Positions 38,785 through 50,626 of a stretch of 64,000 bases of DNA are shown in pieces. The DNA lies in NCBI GenBank assembly GCA_964020155.1, contig OZ026549.1, positions 3,016,133 to 3,080,132 of the forward strand, given 5' to 3'. The notes below the pieces were generated by a model that was not told the origin of the DNA, ran no database searches, and saw only the letters and a program-made list of their open reading frames with translations. Numbering within the stretch: position 1 is the first letter of the stretch; each line of letters begins with the position of its first letter. Both the position numbers and the translations under genes were made by a program. The stretch comes from Chondrilla cf. caribensis. Lineage: Eukaryota > Porifera > Demospongiae > Chondrillida > Chondrillidae.

Positions 38785-41600
38785 GACTTATACTATGGAA
38801 AAACGCACTATAAGGTAATATTCTGTTGCCTTGGCTTTGTTGAGCAATTTAGGTAAAGCTAAAGTGCTATTTCGGAAGCAGACGTTGATTGGTGTAGTGA
38901 CGCCATCTTTACACGACCTCCATGACGTCATTTTCTACGCATGCGCAATGGACATTTCGATTTGAAATCGCGTCTTTTAATCATATGAATATGTCTCGCA
39001 AGCGGGCGGTGCCTCGCAACCCTGACCCTGACTGGAAGCCTTCCAAAGAATTTCTTCTTGGCCTGGGTGATCATGAGCCATGGGAGCCTGATTCCTGGGA
39101 CTAAGATGATCCTGTTTGAGATCAACTACTATTAGCTGGATTTCAGCAGTATGGATCGGAATCTGTCACTGTATCTGTGGAGACTAAGAACGAGGGAGAG
39201 TCTTCTAAACAAGAAAAGTGTAGATGGGGATCTCCAAAGACAACTTTACGGCTTGAAACGATCTGCGAGGATGGCATTCCTAAAACAACCTGAAAACAAA
39301 CAGAGTGGACTCTGTCGGTCTGGTTTCAGTGGGCGGCCTATTGTAGAGAGAACGCTATTAATTCCGTACATTTTAGCTCTTCTTTATTAGTATTGTTTTG
39401 TATTCACATTGACATAATCTGAATCACTTTTGTATACTTTTTTGATTGTAATGAGCTTCTAATAATGTTTTATTGTGTTGTGTTCAGGTGAATTTCTTTC
39501 ATGGTTACTAATATGAAAAATAAACGTACTATGTTGTAGGTCATTAAAGCATTAATGACCTTGGTAGCTAGGTCATTAATGCGTTAATGACCTAATCGTG
39601 GGTATATACTGTGGTATAATTACCTCATTAGCACCAAAAGATCAAAGCATATTATGCATGCCATAGTATAATTATACTTATCCAAGTGTGTGAAAAGAAA
39701 AATCTTAAAAACTTGGTTTCATAACCATAAGGAAACCACTTGAAACATGGAGTTTAAAAGTCTGTTGAAACATACTTGTTACTAGCTGAAACCATAATCA
39801 TGAAACTTTCTTTATCCCATATTGAAACTAAGGTTTCATTATCGTATACATGCACATGCAATTATTGAAACCTATGAATATGCTTGTGAAACATAACATT
39901 TACTGGATTGAAACTTATGTATCTTAATACACATGCGTATAGTATTATAAAAATGCAACGTATGACATAAGTAAATTTTGAAAAATCATAATACATATGA
40001 AATCATATAATACGTAACATGTACAAATGTACATAACATACTGAAACAATGTCTACAACAATGGTACTATAGCTATAATTTTAGCAATAACACCTTAATA
40101 CAGATGCTGCCAAAAAACACAGGTATAATGTTATGCAATGTAGTTGTGAACCTTACAGTTCACTTGGCAGTTCATAGATGTCCAGCAACTTTCCTTTGTC
40201 TCTGCTGTAGTTTCTGTGGTGGATTTAAACGGAATACGAATGTAATCGTTAAACAAAATAAATAAATAAAATCATACATACGTACGTCTCTCAATTGCTT
40301 GGCTTTATAGTGAATTTTGCAATGTGCGGGTAGATTACCACTCTTTGTTCTCATTGCATCAGTTTTGAGTTTCTGTAATAGCACTACATGCTTCTATATA
40401 ATATTGATAATATAGGAGTGAATGTGGGAAGTCAAATGCAAACATGGCATTATATGTACTCACCAAGGATTTCACCAATGGTAACAGTACTGAGAATCAT
40501 TCGATGCTTCCCTAGTGATAAGTTTTGATACCGAAGCACTACCACCTGTAGTAGAAGTAGAATCTGTAATAATTATTGATTCAGAAGAAATGTACAATAT
40601 TTGGAATATATACCTTCAAGAAAAGGTCCATCTTGGGGAGTTTTCTGGTTGGTTTACCCGTAGCCATTATACTGTTCTCACAGTATTCTGCATATAGGTA
40701 TCAATAAAGCATCATGTATATTAAGCTTTAAAACACAGTAATATCATGTACAACAAACCATTGTCTGCAGTGAAGCTGTTATCTTGACCTGAGTTCTGTG
40801 TTTTTTCAGGGATGATCCTAAAGAGTATTGTAAGCCTTCCATCTTTCGTTTAGCTTTTCATTTTTCTTCAAAAAAACAGCATTTCCTCCAATGTCATCCA
40901 CATTTCTTCCCGAGAACTTTCCATATTCAGCAATCCTGGCTTAAAGCGAGTCAACAATGTGCAAATCTACAGTGAAGGCTTATTCTTCTAGTCTGAGTGA
41001 TTTTCAAATTTTGGAGGGATCACTATGACAACCATGAGGTCATATTATTAAGCAGTCAAAACAATTACAAAATAATAGATGATGTAATTCATTGGGTATA
41101 CTCTTGTGGTGGGCGTGACCACACAAAATTCATATACCTGGGCAAATGTGAAGCAATACAGATTGCCTGGGACACTATGGGTATCCCCATAGGAAGAGGT
41201 GTAACCAGAGAAATTGACCAAATATGGTTAGTAAACAGGGAGTTGGCAAACTTGGAGGGAAACACCAAGTAATAACTTTATCCACAAAAAGTCTGATACA
41301 ATATTGCTACAAATATCCCCAACAGGAAGAGGCGTAACCAGATAAAAAGATCAAATAGAGACAATTATAGAGGAAGTGGTTGATTTTGGAGGGAAACACT
41401 GCAGACCTGAAGGTGTTCTGGGGAAGAATTGTTAGATTGGGTAAGAAAGAAGAGAAACCAGAAAAGACAATTCCAGAGACTTGGAGGAGAGTTGATAGCT
41501 ATCCCCTAACAGATGATTAATATTTACAGTCAAATAAACTGCATAAGAGTGCAGCAACATCAACAGTATTTGGTGGAACTGCAACATGCATGGTTTATAT
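38785..41600. other. Unassigned insertion DNA in G5
   Basis: Foreign to the receptor copies. Two short plus-strand frames are open (38922-39104, with NPDPDWKPSKEFLLGLG; 39151-39390) without a recognised family. Contains two nested GGTCATTAA/TTAATGACC hairpins at 39538-39593. Many GAAACC/GGTTTC words occur at 39700-39900 and again at 47060-47165, possibly the ends of one element. Confidence 0.4.
39538..39593. repeat. Twin short palindromes
   Basis: AGGTCATTAAAGCATTAATG ACCT and a close second copy, separated by 8 bases. Confidence 0.75.
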
Positions 41601-41659
41601 GGTGCAGTACTGGTATGCTACTAGTATGACAGATTTGCACACATTAGAATATATGCTGG

Positions 41660-42120
41660 CTATAGCACTGTTGTTGTGTGATGACTGGACACTGTGTGTT
41701 ACGGGTTGGCCACAGCACTGTTGTTGTGTGACGACTGGACACTGTGTGTTACGGGTTGGCCACAGCACTGTTGTTGTGTGACGACTGGACACTGTGTGTT
41801 ACGGGTTGGCCACAGCACTGTTGTTGTGTGACGACTGGACACTGTGTGTTACGGGTTGGCCACAGCACTGTTGTTGTGTGACGACTGGACACTGTGTGTT
41901 ACGGGTTGGCCACAGCACTGTTGTTGTGTGACGACTGGACACTGTGTGTTACGGGTTGGCCACAGCACTGTTGTTGTGTGACGACTGGACACTGTGTGTT
42001 ACGGGTTGGCCACAGCACTGTTGTTGTGTGACGACTGGACACTGTGTGTTACGGGTTGGCCACAGCACTGTTGTTGTGTGACGACTGGACACTGTGTGTT
42101 ACGGATTGGCCACAGCAATG
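41660..42120. repeat. 50-bp minisatellite, about 9 units
   Basis: Unit begins CAGCACTGTTGTTGTGTGAC and repeats every 50 bases almost without change. Only the first and last units differ, which points to recent homogenisation. Confidence 0.95.
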
Positions 42121-42674
42121 TATTTGGGCTACAATTGGACACTGCACGCATGATGCAGTGTTACTGACTATTGTAGTATAAAATGGTCAGTTAATACAAG
42201 ATCACATGACAATAATTCAGAGACAAATGACTTAGTATATGGGTTAATTCTTGTTAATAAAAATATTTCCTGATAAACAAGTCTGGTACATTGTACAGAT
42301 AGTAGGGCTTCCTGCAGTCACAGCAATTACAGATAGCCACAAAACTTTGAAGTACAATGATCACATAGATGATCTTCATTTCATTGCAATAATCTTTGGC
42401 TTCCAATAAAGATATAATAATGGATATGAACTTAAGCTGTAGGATCAACTATACTATACGATCACGGCCATTTAACGGCTGCGATGACGTCATATGACTT
42501 TAACGGCTGCGATGACGTCATATGACTTCGATGACGTCATCACCGATCGGATCATGGCTATTTGAGGGCCTCAATGACGTCATAATCGATCGTTTATCAA
42601 TGTCGGATACAGATAGACGAAATACGAAGTTAGCCAGTGAGTTCTATTTACAATTGTATGCATGTTCGTCCCTG

Positions 42675-43343
<669 letters not shown>

Positions 43344-43602
43344 ATATATGAATGTGAGTATATATCTATGTGTACATATATGTGTTTGTGTTTGCATGAG
43401 TGTGAGTGTGTATGTATCCATGAATCTTCATGTATATATACACACTCACACTTAATTCAAGCGTAATATGTATATTGTGCTTTAGCTATACTCTGATGGC
43501 AGCAGTTTAGTTTATATTAATTAATAATAATGATAAACTGCCTGCATAATTGGGCAAAATCATAGTTGTCCACATTGAAAATTTTTCACTGATTTCTTTA
43601 TG

Positions 43603-44582
43603 ATTTAAGGTACACTGCACTGAAGAGACCCAAGTAGGTCGAAACAGTGCTTATTCATGCACAACATTCATGTATGTATGTATGGCTTATTTATTACATA
43701 CATGCATGTACTTGTCAAACATGAGCACTGTCTGCAGTTCCCAAATCTGTATAGTGGTATAACATAAGGTTTTGAATAACCTGCACATGGTACTTCTGTG
43801 TTTATAACGGTGAATGGTTGCATATGTTTTGCACTGTACATGTGTGCATTCATGTTTACAAATATTACATTATCTAATGCAATGTGTGTGCTTGTTGAGT
43901 GCGTGCCATTTTCTGTGTGTATGTACATGTGCACGCGCACATGTGTGTTTGTACTGTATGCGTATATGTGTATAATAATATATCATGTATTATGGTTGCA
44001 ATAGTGACTAAATGTGTAAGTATGTATGTGATAGTTTATTAATTGTATATTTAGAGTTAGCGTTAGAGTTAGTGTATGATGTCATGTTGCACCTGTGTAA
44101 CATTTTGATGTTATAAAGGCCAGAGAGGGTTTTGTAGACAGAAGCAGCGACTAGCATGTACATCTGTCTTATATTATTATGCAGTTGACATGTACGATTT
44201 TATGGCTAGCTATATATATATATATCATAATAATATTATTATAATAAAATCAACTAAAAATCAATGTCTATTATGTGTTCTCACATAAGTTCTTATAATG
44301 ATATCATCATTTTACTGAGTATACTCAATACAATTAACATTATTGCTGAGAAGCTATAAACATTAGTGAATGTAGCTAAGTGCAGGTATATGGTGATTAC
44401 TACACTACAAAATCAGGAACTGCAGACAGTGGTTAAACATGGCTCATAAGTACATTCATAAGTATGTATGTATAGAGATAAGCAATGCATACATACATAC
44501 TTACATATGTAAATGTCATGCGCACATGAATATTCACTGTTTCGACCTACTTGGGTCTCATCAGTGCAGTGTACCTTAAATT
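43603..44582. mobile_element. Nested inverted-repeat element with hammerhead-like arms
   Basis: Arms of about 47 bases (43603-43649 and 44535-44582) are inverted copies: TTTAAGGTACACTGCACTGA, then a GACC-loop-GGTC hairpin and CGAAAC. The right arm on the minus strand reads CTGATGA-GACC-CAAGTA-GGTC-GAAAC. No ORF inside. Confidence 0.6.
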
Positions 44583-45012
44583 ATAAAAGAATTCAAGGAA
44601 AACAGAATGTGATCAATTACTAGTCAACTGGGTGCCATTATACCTGGCCTGCTCTAGGGCTAGGGTTATGCTAGGGTTATGCAAGGGTTATGTTAACTTC
44701 CAGTTAGTGAGATAACCAGGCGCCTACTAAAAGCCCTACAGATTGGTGCATTTTGGTTCCAAATGACCACCAGTGATAAACATTGGTGTGTCCATATTAT
44801 TATAATATTATTACAATCGATTGTCGTATTCCATATATTAGATTTATCTCATGATGTCATGGATGTCAAACAAATAACACCATGCATCCCGCATTAAGAA
44901 GATAAAGCAACGCTATAAAGCTGCAAGGGGAACCTATAAACAAAATGAAAAGGATACAGGGATACAAAGAACACAAAATTGCTTGATACAAAGCTGAAGC
45001 TAGTAACGGTTA

Positions 45013-46000
45013 TTATACTGGATATTGCAGAGCTATGTCCCTCTGCAAATTGGAAAAAACTTCTACTGAAGAACTCCCATATTTGTCCTTCCACAGGAAT
45101 TCATCCAGGTATGAAGGAATAAACTCATGCTTGCAGCCTTTCATCTTTTTGAGTTTACCCTTCACTCGCTCCCAGTATGATTCAATGTTGTTCGTATGAA
45201 CCCCTGTAACAGGGTTCTTGAATTCAATACTGTGGTTGACAGTTTGATGATTAGCAACGTTTGGCAGCCCAGAAACATTGCTGTACGCTCTCCATTGATC
45301 AGACCAGATAATGGTACCTGGTCGAACATGTGATTGGATAATAGGGAGCAAGGTGGCAGCATCCCTGCGACTGACAACCTCCAAGTACCCATGGGATGGT
45401 GTTGTTGATGTATCAGCCATCCCAAAAACCCAAACTTCCTCTCTAGGTGGATGTCCTCTATGGTACTAAAGGGCATTAAAGAAAGCTGCTAAGGTTACCA
45501 TTAAACATTAGTAATCAACTGTACTGCAAGCACACCTTAACTTTATGGACGAATAGGGATTCGTCTATCTGAACTACTACTCCATCACCACCTAAGAGTG
45601 TGGGACCATCATTGAGGAGGCGGGTGGAACAGACATCTCTGAAAAACTGGTATACATCAACTGCAGTCTTTTCTGTAACTTCTGCCTGCAAAGCTGCCGT
45701 GCACACCCCAACATCCATACTCCACAGATACATCAGAAACATCCACTTATTCAGCGGCATTCTAGATTTCTCAAAGAAACTACCAGCACGGATTGTCTTC
45801 ATTGTGTGGCATACTGGACATCTCCAAGTATAGCCATCCTTAGATCCTCCTTGTTCTGTTCGCTCTCGAAAAACCATACTAGTCCCGTTATTGCACTTCT
45901 CACAATCCTTACTTCCTGCTAACAATCCTTTCCCTTGTAGCCACTCAATAAGCTTCAGCTTATCACCAAAAATGACTCCACCCAAAGAATACAAAGACAT
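45013..46000 (-). CDS. ISXO2/Merlin-type DDE transposase, two exons
   Basis: Complement of 45536-46000 (exon 1) and 45013-45465 (exon 2), with a 70-base GT-AG intron (45466-45535). The spliced frame is 918 bases, 305 residues. N-terminal zinc ribbon (CEKCN and CPVCH, about residues 34 and 62), then QIDESLF (first catalytic D), IIWSDQWRAY (second D) and NNIESYWERVKGKLKKMKG (catalytic E), the arrangement of ISXO2-like (IS1595) transposases, close to Merlin. The C-terminus PSYLDEFLWKDKYG is also typical. The start ATG at 46000 is the first in frame. It probably acts on the flanking 57-bp TIRs. No disabling lesion seen. Confidence 0.8.
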
Positions 46001-46263
46001 TTATTCGCGCTGTTAGTTTAAAAAACGCCGCCAAAATAAACTATTGCACGTGATTTATTATGACGTCATACATATAATGCATACCGATTATATAATACAC
46101 ATGCATATACGATTATAATTATGCATACGACCGTCAGCCATTTATTCCGACACGCCCCCTGACCTAATCGATGATTACGTCATGCGAAGTGGGTGCGGTC
46201 GATGACGTCATATGACGTCATCGCAGCCGTTAAATGGCCGTGATCGTATAGTATAGTTGATCC

Positions 46264-47183
46264 CTGATACATACGTAACAGTTATGACCACAAGCTTTAA
46301 TAAAACGAGCGCATACGACAGAAAACCTATTAATTTTATTGAGTGAACTTCAGCACATCATATCACTTTCAACAGAAATATTAAAATGGAAAAGAACACC
46401 GAATCAGGTAGAACTCAGCCTCTGGTTAGTGATCCAGTTCAGGATTTTCGACATGCTTGTCCTCACTGCCATGAAGTACTTGCTCGACACACCTGGCGGC
46501 ATCACCAGACTGAATGTGGACCCCAAACCAATAATGATGAAGGCGAAGATGAGGAGGCTCCACCACAAAACAAACGACTGCAACAGGCCATGGAGAACAC
46601 CATCCAAAGTGATGAGGGTGGTTATGAAGTTCAATAAATGATAAAAACTACTAGAACTATATAAAAACTTTCGAAATAGTCTTATTTCTCAAGTACAATA
46701 ATATAAACTTTCATCTATACCTATCCGATCGTGATCGCGATCGGCCATGTTTAAACTATTATGACGTAATGAACCCATAAGTATTATGATGAGAATCACC
46801 AATCATTATTCAATTGCAAGTCAAGGAATATTATACATGAGTTATAAAAATAAAACCAAGACCAAGGCCTAGGACACTGCAGGATGTTATGAACCCTTTC
46901 CACCAAACCATAATGTCATATACAAAATCTATAAAATAATATTTCTCATTACAATATTATATATAATTATATTATAATATAATATGTATATAATATTAAA
47001 TAATTACAAAGCTGAAGTAGTCAAGAGTGCTTAATATAATAATACAACTGCTAATTGTGAATGGAGTTTCATACAGATGAAACTACAATGAAACAATTGA
47101 AACCTGGAGTAGTACTTCACGCTTGTAGTTTCTCAGGTTTCATATCAGGTTTCACGGAGGGTGAAACTTGCCTTTTGCCCCTG
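46264..47183. other. DNA between the Merlin element and the G5 D2 remnant
   Basis: Contains the 83-codon frame above, a palindromic CGATCGTGATCGCGATCG near 46727, AT-rich sequence, and GAAACC/GGTTTC-rich sequence up to the point where D2 homology starts. Confidence 0.4.
46386..46637 (+). CDS. Small ORF with C2HC-like zinc finger
   Basis: 83 codons, with ACPHCHEVLARHTWRHHQTEC near the centre (C-x2-C ... H-x3-C) followed by an acidic and Gln-rich end. It starts 120 bases outside the Merlin right TIR. No family recognised. It could be an exon of a larger transposon gene or chance. Confidence 0.35.
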   Translation: MEKNTESGRTQPLVSDPVQDFRHACPHCHEVLARHTWRHHQTECGPQTNNDEGEDEEAPPQNKRLQQAMENTIQSDEGGYEVQ

Positions 47184-47362
47184 TGCTGCTCGTTTTCGAT
47201 TTTTTGGTGGCGATCAACCCAACAATTTAGTAAATCAAAGTGTTGAGGATGGTGATCAAATGGCTACTTTATTCTTCAACCGAGCTTACTTGTCAATGAA
47301 CACTTTCATTGCAGAGTATTCCTGTCAGGATGATACATATATTCTTTTCTATTTATCACCAG
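47184..47362 (+). pseudogene. G5 D2 exon, 3' half only
   Basis: Homology to G2 starts at about TGCTCG (47184) and runs through NNLVNQSVEDGDQ, TLFFNRAYLSMN, EYSCQD to the donor at 47363. The first half, with the strand-B cysteine, is gone. Confidence 0.75.
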
Positions 47363-47482
47363 GTAAATACTACTACTAATACTAGGTATTACTTACAATA
47401 TGAAAGCATTCAACAATTGCAATTACAGTATCAAATGATATTAATTCTGATGTTTTATTATTGTCTTATCACTTTCTGACAG

Positions 47483-47792
47483 GTACATTACCCAATGTCA
47501 CTATCATGAGGGCTGACAAACACGACTGATGTAAGAATAGTCCTCAATGATATTCCCTCAGATGATATTCCCTCAGATATTGGTAGAGTCATTGTAGGAT
47601 ATGAACGTCATGACCTTGGAGTGACACCGCAGGGAGAGTATGCAAATATTGTCACACGTACACAGCATACATTCTCATCACTAGTCCCAGGTGCTAGGTA
47701 CACAGTAGTAGTGCAGGGACTGACTAGAGGTGCGAATGGACATCAAAGAAGTCAGCATGTCACAAGAAGAGATGTCAAGACTGAAGAGAAAG
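47483..47792 (+). pseudogene. G5 first FN3 exon, frameshifted
   Basis: 310 bases against 297 in G2. A net 2-base loss after AGGGCTG gives TGA within a few codons. GATGATATTCCCTCA is duplicated in tandem (15 bases). The downstream part still reads LVPGARYTVVVQGL in the other frame. Confidence 0.75.
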
Positions 47793-48947
47793 GTTAGGGT
47801 AATATCACATTTTACTTGTCAATGAGCATCTTTATCTCATACTAGGTGGTGCATAAAGAGTCCAATTTGGACTGAGTTACAATTTTTTGTGTTAGAGTTC
47901 TTTTGCAATGAGGGCATGGCACCACATTGCAACTATTTATTACTTTCCAACATAGTTTTATGGGGCATTTGTGCTGGACTTCTCTTCGTATCCCCCTTTA
48001 GTCCCCCCACACCATAATAAAGTATAACTGAAATATAGAATAAAATAATTTACATGTATACACATCCAATTTATATTATACTTACACTTAATTATGCATA
48101 CATATATCTATGGATGTATTATATTAAATTTTACATATGTACGTAATAGCACAACATTCACCTAACCTGTATAATGTACACAAGAATCTTTTTCGGGTGG
48201 AGGTAAGGCCACATTTGCCTTCCCTTTCAGAGAAATTCCCCCTCCCCTTTCTGGAGATTCAATATTTACCTCCCTTGACATACCTAGTTACATGTATACA
48301 CATCCATTAATTTATACTTACACATTACTTATCTATGGATGTATTATATTAAATTTTACATATGTACGTAATAGCACAACATTCAACTAACTAACTGTAT
48401 TATGTACACAAAAGTCTTTTTCGGGGTGGATGTAAGGCCACATTTGCCTTCCCTTCAGAGAAATTCCCCCTCCCCCTTTTTGGAGATTCTATATTTACCC
48501 CCCTTGAGATACCTCATACAATTATACAGAGCACATCAGATATCTGTAGGTCATAGGGAACAGATTTCCTGGGATGAATATGGTCCCACAATACAAGTAC
48601 TACATAATAATACTATTAATAATGTAATTAACAATATGTACACATAATACTACGTATGAATGTGTGCCCAAACACACGTACACACACACCATCACATTAT
48701 AAATTACACAAATAATATCACAGTGACTACTGAACAACACATTATTACTTTCCAACATCAATTTATTGGGAATTTGTACTTGTCTTCTCTTTCCTGTGTC
48801 CCTTAGCCCCCTCACAGCATAACATGGTATAACTAAAATATAGAACAAAATAATCTACATGTATACATGTTCACTTAATAATTGCACTTAAAAATTAATT
48901 ATGTTACATATTTATGGATGTATTACAAATTATACATATGTACATAA
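47793..48947 (+). other. G5 D3-D4 intron, 5' part with direct repeats
   Basis: Similar to the G2 intron at 12369-13157, but a segment containing TATGGATGTATTATATTAAA occurs about three times (near 48110, 48330 and, shorter, 48910). No gene. Confidence 0.55.
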
Positions 48948-49593
48948 CAGGGCCGGCGCAACTGGTACGGCTACAACGGCCATGGCCGTACCACTTTTGA
49001 CCAAGGCCTTAAAAAATTAAAATGTCACTAACATGGCATCAACCAAAGATATGATAACCTTACCTAAATATTATTATTCTAACAGTGGTAAATGTAACAT
49101 TGGCCCCCTTACAGAGAATTTCGTTCACAATTTCCTTCAAACTATAAGCTTCCTTATCTGATACTATGCTGGAAGTCGCCATGATGTCTATTGCGCAACT
49201 TCTAAAACGCCGATTTTGAAAGCCGAGACTAAGAAATTAGGCTGAAATTCGTGCGCTGAAGCTTCGTCGAAAGCGATAACTTCAGCAAAGGCTCTTCTGA
49301 ACCTAAAAAAGACGCCATTACCACGTGAAACAGTAAAATTAATACAGATATGCCTCATCCATTTTTATATACACACATGCCTAATAATTTCAGTTTTATA
49401 ATAATATTATTATTATGAAAAATAGAAGGGCGGTGAGAAATTTTAGCAGGGCGGGGTGCCCTGCTAAAATGGCCTGGGGGAAACACTGGACCGTATAATG
49501 ATGTATCCAATTTGCATGTCATGTGAATACCAACACGATTCACTATGCTACGCTGATGGCCGTACCACTACCGCAGAGCTTGCTCCGGCCCTG
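48948..49593. mobile_element. 646-bp TIR element (hAT-like ends)
   Basis: Ends CAGGGCCGGCGCAA and TTGCTCCGGCCCTG are inverted. GGCCGTACCACT recurs near both ends. CATAA lies on each side. CAGGG ends are common in hAT elements, but the expected 8-base duplication is not clear. No coding capacity. Confidence 0.55.
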
Positions 49594-49684
49594 CATAATA
49601 CTTAGCACTTTCACCTAGCCATCTGTATATATACCATGTATATATCATGTATCATATACCATACATATATCATGTCGTGTCAAA

Positions 49685-50626
49685 ATGGCGGACAGTAGCG
49701 CCCGATCGTCCTCCAGAAGCACCGATCTATCCACGCCAGTCAACGATCAACCTTCTTCTTCGTCTGTTAGCAAAAAGAAAGCTAAAAAACCCAGTAAATC
49801 TGGTAAAAAAGAAGAAGATCCGGGAAACTGTTTTTGCAAAAGTAAGAAAGGAGGATTCGTCATCCTCTGTGACGGGTGCGACAGATGGTGTCATCCAGCT
49901 TGCGTGGGAATCCCACACGAGATACAGAAGGCATTGGACACTTCGTCGACTTACTTGTGCCCCCTATGTGTTCTTAAGAAATTCTCCAAAGAAAAAGCAG
50001 CCAGTGATAGCGACAACACAAGAGACGACCAGAACGCCATCGCACGCCTAATCAAAGAATTCGAGGCCATCCGCAAAGACATCGATGATCTAAAAGAAAG
50101 CGTCCGCGAGCTTACCAACAAGAAGAACTCCATTAGCGAACCCAGCGAGGAGTCTGCCTCAGCAACAAACGCAACATTGAAGTCTCAGCAACGGATCCTG
50201 GAATTACACGATAGAGAGCTACGAAGGAACAATATCGTCGTGGTAGGGATCTCAGAAGACGAAGCGTTAAACCCTCAGAATACCGTGGAGAAGATTTTTG
50301 CCGAGAAATTAGACGAAAATGTTTCTGTGGTGGAAGCTAGAAGAATAGGCAAAAAGAGCCCGAATAACCAAGGGCCACGCCCCATTTTGGTAAGACTCCC
50401 CGACTACACAAGCAAGGTGAGTCTCATGAGGAAAAGAGGTAAGCTGAAGGGCACGAGAATTTTCATAAATGACGACCTAACCCCATTTCAAAAGAAAAAC
50501 CTGAGCACAATTGTCCAAAAGATGAAAGATGCCAAAAAAGATGGTAAATCTGCCTTCATAGCCAGAGGTTCCTTAGTGATTGAGGGACACAAAGTTGCCT
50601 CCACTGACTCTTTAGATATTCTATAG
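49685..50626 (+). CDS. LINE ORF1: PHD finger and L1-ORF1-like protein
   Basis: 313 residues. Basic Ser/Lys-rich N-terminus; PHD finger at about residues 53-100 (CFCKSKKGG, CDGCDRWCHPACVGI, YLCPLC); predicted coiled coil at about 120-160; then RRNNIVVVGISED and ARRIGKK..PRPILVRL, like the RNA-binding domain of L1-type ORF1 proteins. Probably binds the element RNA; the PHD finger may bind histone tails. It ends with TAG at 50624-50626, in the same frame as ORF2. Confidence 0.8.
   Translation: MADSSARSSSRSTDLSTPVNDQPSSSSVSKKKAKKPSKSGKKEEDPGNCFCKSKKGGFVILCDGCDRWCHPACVGIPHEIQKALDTSSTYLCPLCVLKKFSKEKAASDSDNTRDDQNAIARLIKEFEAIRKDIDDLKESVRELTNKKNSISEPSEESASATNATLKSQQRILELHDRELRRNNIVVVGISEDEALNPQNTVEKIFAEKLDENVSVVEARRIGKKSPNNQGPRPILVRLPDYTSKVSLMRKRGKLKGTRIFINDDLTPFQKKNLSTIVQKMKDAKKDGKSAFIARGSLVIEGHKVASTDSLDIL

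Noticed and set aside
41660..42120. CRISPR array
   Set aside because: The whole 50-base period is conserved with no variable spacers, and the DNA is animal-like.
46339..46641. A 100-codon frame overlapping the zinc-finger frame
   Set aside because: It lacks any motif and overlaps the more plausible frame at 46386-46637.
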